Made by a program: the position numbers and the translations under genes. Shown here in pieces: positions 6,931 to 9,833 of a stretch of 9,833 nucleotides of DNA. Origin of the DNA: Cyclobacteriaceae bacterium (GTDB lineage Bacteria > Bacteroidota > Bacteroidia > Cytophagales > Cyclobacteriaceae); assembly GCA_030589835.1 (NCBI GenBank), contig JAUUZS010000106.1, forward strand, positions 1-9,833, in the 5' to 3' direction. Below the pieces are notes generated by a model, which saw only the letters and a list, made by a program, of their open reading frames with translations, made no database searches and was not told where the DNA came from. Within the stretch, counting starts at the first letter, position 1. The number at the start of each line of letters is the position of its first letter.

Positions 6931-9018
6931 ATGAAGAATAGCCAAATAATATTTGTCAGTATAATAATTCTAATCTTTGTGAGTACTGGTTTGTATTCAC
7001 AAGTGTGCAGTGTTACCTGTACAAAACACAGTCCAAATGCTATATTTAGAAGTGAGAATATCAATGATGTTACACTAACTCAAGGTTTCTGGGCTGACAG
7101 GCAAAAAATAAACAGGGAGGTCAGCTTAAAAGTATTATGGGATCTGGCTAATGATGCTGAAAAGTCTTCCGCTATCGAGAATTTTAAGATTGCTGCCGGA
7201 CAGTCTGAGTTAAAGCATAGAGGTTGCGACTGGATGGATGCCTGGGTTCATAAATGGATTGAAACTGCTTCATATATTTTGGCCACCAACCCAGATTATA
7301 TATTTGAAGGGCGAAAGCTAAGCGATGTAGTGGATGAAACCATTGATATTATTTCAAAAGCTCAACAAGAAGATGGTTATCTGGCAACTCAGGTAATCAA
7401 TACTCAAAAAGATAGATGGGAGCGTCGTCAGCATCATGAAATGTATGTTATGGGACATTTGTTAACTGCTGCATCTATTCATCACAGGGCAACAGGTAAG
7501 GATAACTACATTGAAGTGGCGACTAAAGTTGGTGATTACTTATTTGAATTATTTAATGAGAATAATGAAAAGTTAATAGATTTTCCGGAAAACCCATCTA
7601 TTGTAATGGGAGCTGTGGAACTTTTCAGGGAAACCGGAAATAGAAAATACCTAGAGCTCGCAAAAATGGTTGTGGAATGGCGTGGCCATACTTGGAATGG
7701 TGTTGATAATAGAAAAATATGGGGCGAAACAGAGGGTGGACATGATCAAAACCAAAATTGGAGACCTATAAAAGATGAAGACGAGGTAGTAGGTCATTCT
7801 GTTTTTTGGTCTTATTTGTATGCGGGAGCTACTGATGTATATCTGGAAACCGGCGATATGGAATTATTAGAGGCGTTAGATCGTTTGTGGAAAGATGTAA
7901 CAACTAAAAAGATGTTTATAAATGGCGGTGTGAGTGCTGAAAGTAAAGCATTGGCTACACGTAAGTATGGCGATGGGCAAAGAAGAATAATTGAAGGAGA
8001 ACCAATTCACGAAGGAATTGCCGCCCCGTACAGATTGCCTAATTCAACGTGCTACAATGAAACTTGCGGACAGGTTGGAAATATGTATTGGAACTGGCGC
8101 TTGCTACTTGCTCATGGTGAAGCTAAATATGCCGATATTATGGAACTAAATTTATACAATTCGATTATTTCCGGCGTCGAATTAGATGGTGAAGGATGGA
8201 GTTATACTAACCCGATTAGATGGTATGGTGAAGAACATGAACTGTTGCGAAATGATTCTCATAAACGCATGTATCCGGGGTACAAGCATATTTGTTGTCC
8301 AACAAACATTATGCGAACTACTGCTTCCATTCAAGGGTATGTGTATACTACAAATGAGGAGGGAATACAATTGCATCATTATGCTTCAAATAAGTCTAAA
8401 TTTTTATTGGATGAAAAGCCATTTGTGATTTCCCAGCAAACAGATTATCCCTGGGATGGCCATATTAAGATTACAATTTTAGAATCACATTTAGAAAGAG
8501 AAAAGTCAATAAGTATCAGGATCCCCGGGTGGGCAAATGAGCCAGAGCTGAAGATTAATGGAGTTGTTCAGGATGTTAAAATGTCATCATCCGGTTATGC
8601 TCAGGTAAATAAAAAATGGAATAAGGGTGATGTTATAGAATTTAATATCCCTTTTGAAGTCGACATGCTCGTGGCAGGTGAAAAAGTTGAATATACGCGT
8701 AACCAGGTAGCAGTTCGAAGGGGACCAATAATTTATTGTGTTGAGTCCAATGATATTCCGGAAGATATGAATCTGTTTAATGTTAAACTTAATAAAAAGG
8801 CAAAATTTAATATTATCGATGGGACAGAAGTGTTTGAAGGTATGAAACTAATTCAGACTCAAGCTATTTATAAAGAAGAAGTTGGTAAAGTTGATGTCGG
8901 ATTGTATCATAAATTAAATGACAATGGGCATAAACAGATCGATATTACTTTGATACCTTACTTTGCATGGAATAATCGCGAAGAACATCAGATGAGTATC
9001 TGGATGCCATATGAATAG
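6931..9018 (+). CDS. DUF1680 glycoside hydrolase (GH127/GH146-like), probable beta-L-arabinofuranosidase
   Basis: This is a 695-residue exported enzyme with a signal peptide ending near GLYSQ (about residue 23). It has an (alpha/alpha)6-barrel catalytic domain followed by beta-sandwich modules (for example ISIRIPGWANEPELKINGV). Known GH127 enzymes release beta-L-arabinofuranose using a zinc-bound cysteine nucleophile. All the expected residues can be placed: Glu361 in PIHEG at the acid/base position, 16 residues before Glu377 of ETC; Glu377 and Cys379 as zinc ligands; and Cys455-Cys456 in HICCPTN as nucleophile and ligand. The spacing agrees with my recollection of bifidobacterial HypBA1 (Glu322, Glu338, Cys340, Cys417, Cys418). 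GH146 shares these features, so the family number is open. An AGGA sequence at 6917-6920 supports the start. The end (MSIWMPYE) is natural. A possible operator lies upstream and a transposase relic immediately downstream. Confidence 0.92.
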   Translation: MKNSQIIFVSIIILIFVSTGLYSQVCSVTCTKHSPNAIFRSENINDVTLTQGFWADRQKINREVSLKVLWDLANDAEKSSAIENFKIAAGQSELKHRGCDWMDAWVHKWIETASYILATNPDYIFEGRKLSDVVDETIDIISKAQQEDGYLATQVINTQKDRWERRQHHEMYVMGHLLTAASIHHRATGKDNYIEVATKVGDYLFELFNENNEKLIDFPENPSIVMGAVELFRETGNRKYLELAKMVVEWRGHTWNGVDNRKIWGETEGGHDQNQNWRPIKDEDEVVGHSVFWSYLYAGATDVYLETGDMELLEALDRLWKDVTTKKMFINGGVSAESKALATRKYGDGQRRIIEGEPIHEGIAAPYRLPNSTCYNETCGQVGNMYWNWRLLLAHGEAKYADIMELNLYNSIISGVELDGEGWSYTNPIRWYGEEHELLRNDSHKRMYPGYKHICCPTNIMRTTASIQGYVYTTNEEGIQLHHYASNKSKFLLDEKPFVISQQTDYPWDGHIKITILESHLEREKSISIRIPGWANEPELKINGVVQDVKMSSSGYAQVNKKWNKGDVIEFNIPFEVDMLVAGEKVEYTRNQVAVRRGPIIYCVESNDIPEDMNLFNVKLNKKAKFNIIDGTEVFEGMKLIQTQAIYKEEVGKVDVGLYHKLNDNGHKQIDITLIPYFAWNNREEHQMSIWMPYE

Positions 9019-9232
9019 GTAATAAATGTAAGGTTGCAAAGATCTGATGAAAGTATGGTAAGGCCTTTGCCCTGGTAATAAAGAAAGTCCCTTCGGTATG
9101 CAAATTGTAAAGGGAAGCAAAAGATGCAAGCCTGGTTTGAAGACAAGGATTTAAATCCACTTTGTGGTGCATACTATATGAAAATAACCAACTAAAACCC
9201 TTTTATATCTAAATCCACAGAAAACTAAAACC
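9019..9232. other. 214-base intergenic gap with a transposase relic
   Basis: The left half contains the minus-strand transposase relic. The right part (about 9175-9232) is A-rich leader before the next sulfatase. I saw no clear promoter, strong hairpin-plus-T-tract terminator or RNA gene. Base composition changes across this gap from AT-rich on the left to near 50% GC on the right. Confidence 0.6.
9026..9130 (-). pseudogene. relic of an IS4-like (DDE) transposase
   Basis: On the minus strand, reading from 9130 down to about 9026, the translation contains FASLYNLHTEGTFFITRAK followed by a short continuation. This matches the segment that follows the second catalytic Asp in IS4-type transposases, usually of the form DRxYxDFxxLYxLHxxGxFFVTRAK. 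Upstream (higher coordinates) the expected Asp-x-x-Tyr-x-Asp is scrambled, consistent with a small indel near 9126-9140, and the downstream YREK region is absent. No terminal repeats are visible. It is about 35 codons of a dead insertion sequence lying in the intergenic gap. The assignment rests on motif memory, not a search. Confidence 0.55.
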
Positions 9233-9833
9233 ATGAAAATTTTATCGCGCATAGCGGGGTCATTCATTCTGGCTTTGGGAATCTGCCTCTTCGCTATCGC
9301 CTGCAGCAGAAAGGAACAAAAGCCCAATGTATTATTCATCATGATGGATGACTTCGGGTACGGACAGTTCGGTGTGAACAACGATGCCCTTGAGACCTCC
9401 GATTTTGACCCTTTCTACGTCTACCTGGTCGACAGTCTTGAAGGGTACTCCCCGGAAAAGGCACTGGAGTTCACAAAACTGGCGGTACCAACCATCTCGG
9501 GACTTGCAAGAGAAGGTATTCTTTTTTCACGGGCACATACCACCTCCAACATGTGTGCGCCTTCACGTTTCGGTATCGCCACGGGCATGATGCAAACCAA
9601 ATTCGGGATATACGGCAACGGCCATGTTAAGCCACTGGGAATTAAGCCCGGAATGCACCTGGCGGAGAACCTTCAGGCCAGGGGCTATTCAACGGCACAC
9701 ATCGGAAAATGGCATATAGGGGCCAAGGATAACAGTCTGGCTGATCCGGTCCTGGAAAAGCATGGTCTCGCCGGAAAAAGGAGCTACCGCTATCTCAGAG
9801 ATAATTACTATAAGGTTTACATGGAGCTTGAGA
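9233..9833 (+). CDS. lipoprotein type I sulfatase, 5' part only, CAPSR motif
   Basis: The frame from ATG 9233 stays open to the window edge, giving 200 codons with no stop. A signal peptide ends in FAIAC with Cys24 as lipobox cysteine. NVLFIMMDDFGYGQFG (Asp39-Asp40) is the N-terminal metal site. NMCAPSRFGIATG places formylglycine at Cys108, and IGKWHIG carries the conserved Lys and His. Between the metal site and the usual TPxIxxLAxEG-like segment (here VPTISGLAREG) is an extra stretch of about 25 residues, including FDPFYVYLVDSLEGYSPEKA, longer than in the other sulfatases here. The DNA is visibly more GC-rich than the GH127-like gene; sampled 60-base lines give 52-57% against 27-33%. This suggests a different history, possibly transfer. 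The ribosome-binding site is weak and A-rich. Sulfatase identity is secure; the substrate is unknown. Confidence 0.92.
   Translation, partial: MKILSRIAGSFILALGICLFAIACSRKEQKPNVLFIMMDDFGYGQFGVNNDALETSDFDPFYVYLVDSLEGYSPEKALEFTKLAVPTISGLAREGILFSRAHTTSNMCAPSRFGIATGMMQTKFGIYGNGHVKPLGIKPGMHLAENLQARGYSTAHIGKWHIGAKDNSLADPVLEKHGLAGKRSYRYLRDNYYKVYMELE

Noticed and set aside
9019..9175. Structured RNA or group II intron piece in the last intergenic gap
   Set aside because: No domain V-like hairpin or other RNA signature was found, whereas the minus strand reads as transposase.
9151..9381. Minus-strand frame of 76 codons over the start of the last sulfatase
   Set aside because: It is the antisense shadow of the signal peptide and metal-site region, with no motif of its own.
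1..9833. CRISPR array, tRNA, rRNA or antiphage system
   Set aside because: No regularly spaced repeats, cloverleaf-like sequence or defence-related domains were seen.

Overview
The window is a fragment of a sulfated-polysaccharide degradation cluster. All full-length genes lie on the + strand. It most likely comes from a member of the Bacteroidota: the best-preserved genes are AT-rich, ribosome-binding sites are weak and A-rich, and the products are secreted or lipoprotein sulfatases and glycoside hydrolases, as in polysaccharide utilisation loci (PULs). A polysaccharide-degrading Lentisphaerota or Verrucomicrobiota host cannot be excluded. No SusC/SusD pair, transporter, sulfatase-maturing enzyme or regulator is visible, so the window is the interior of a larger locus.

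Layout, left to right: (1) the 3' part of a type I sulfatase (3-944); (2) a short lipoprotein ORF (974-1759) whose N-terminal third looks like the start of a GH43 enzyme and whose remainder looks like a GH32 C-terminal beta-sandwich; (3) a complete sulfatase (1761-3218) with an odd CSTCR active-site motif; (4) a 103-residue ORF (3260-3571) that begins as a sulfatase and ends as a GH28-type tail; (5) a GH28-like beta-helix enzyme (3608-5269); (6) a complete lipoprotein sulfatase with a canonical CAPSR motif (5342-6859); (7) a GH127/GH146-type DUF1680 enzyme, probably a beta-L-arabinofuranosidase, with all expected catalytic and zinc residues (6931-9018); (8) on the - strand, a short relic of an IS4-like transposase (about 9026-9130); (9) the 5' part of another lipoprotein sulfatase (9233 to the window end) in clearly more GC-rich DNA.

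The most unusual structure is the mosaic in the left third. Two ORFs, 974-1759 and 3260-3571, are in-frame chimeras of unrelated families. Both can be explained by one event: a block of about 2.2 kb (GH32 3' end, sulfatase, sulfatase 5' end) sits between the 5' end of a GH43 gene and the 3' end of a lost GH28 paralogue. The right-hand seam falls on a shared Ala-Ala-Glu-Gly-Ala stretch. This could be a real recombination event or a metagenome assembly chimera; the sequence alone cannot tell which.

Functionally, the intact genes fit stepwise removal of sulfate esters by the S1 sulfatases, followed by cleavage of uronic-acid or rhamnose-type linkages (GH28-like) and of beta-L-arabinofuranose (GH127/146-like). 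A sulfated, arabinose-containing, pectin-like or algal polysaccharide is a reasonable but unproven substrate. I found no RNA genes, CRISPR array or convincing intrinsic terminator.
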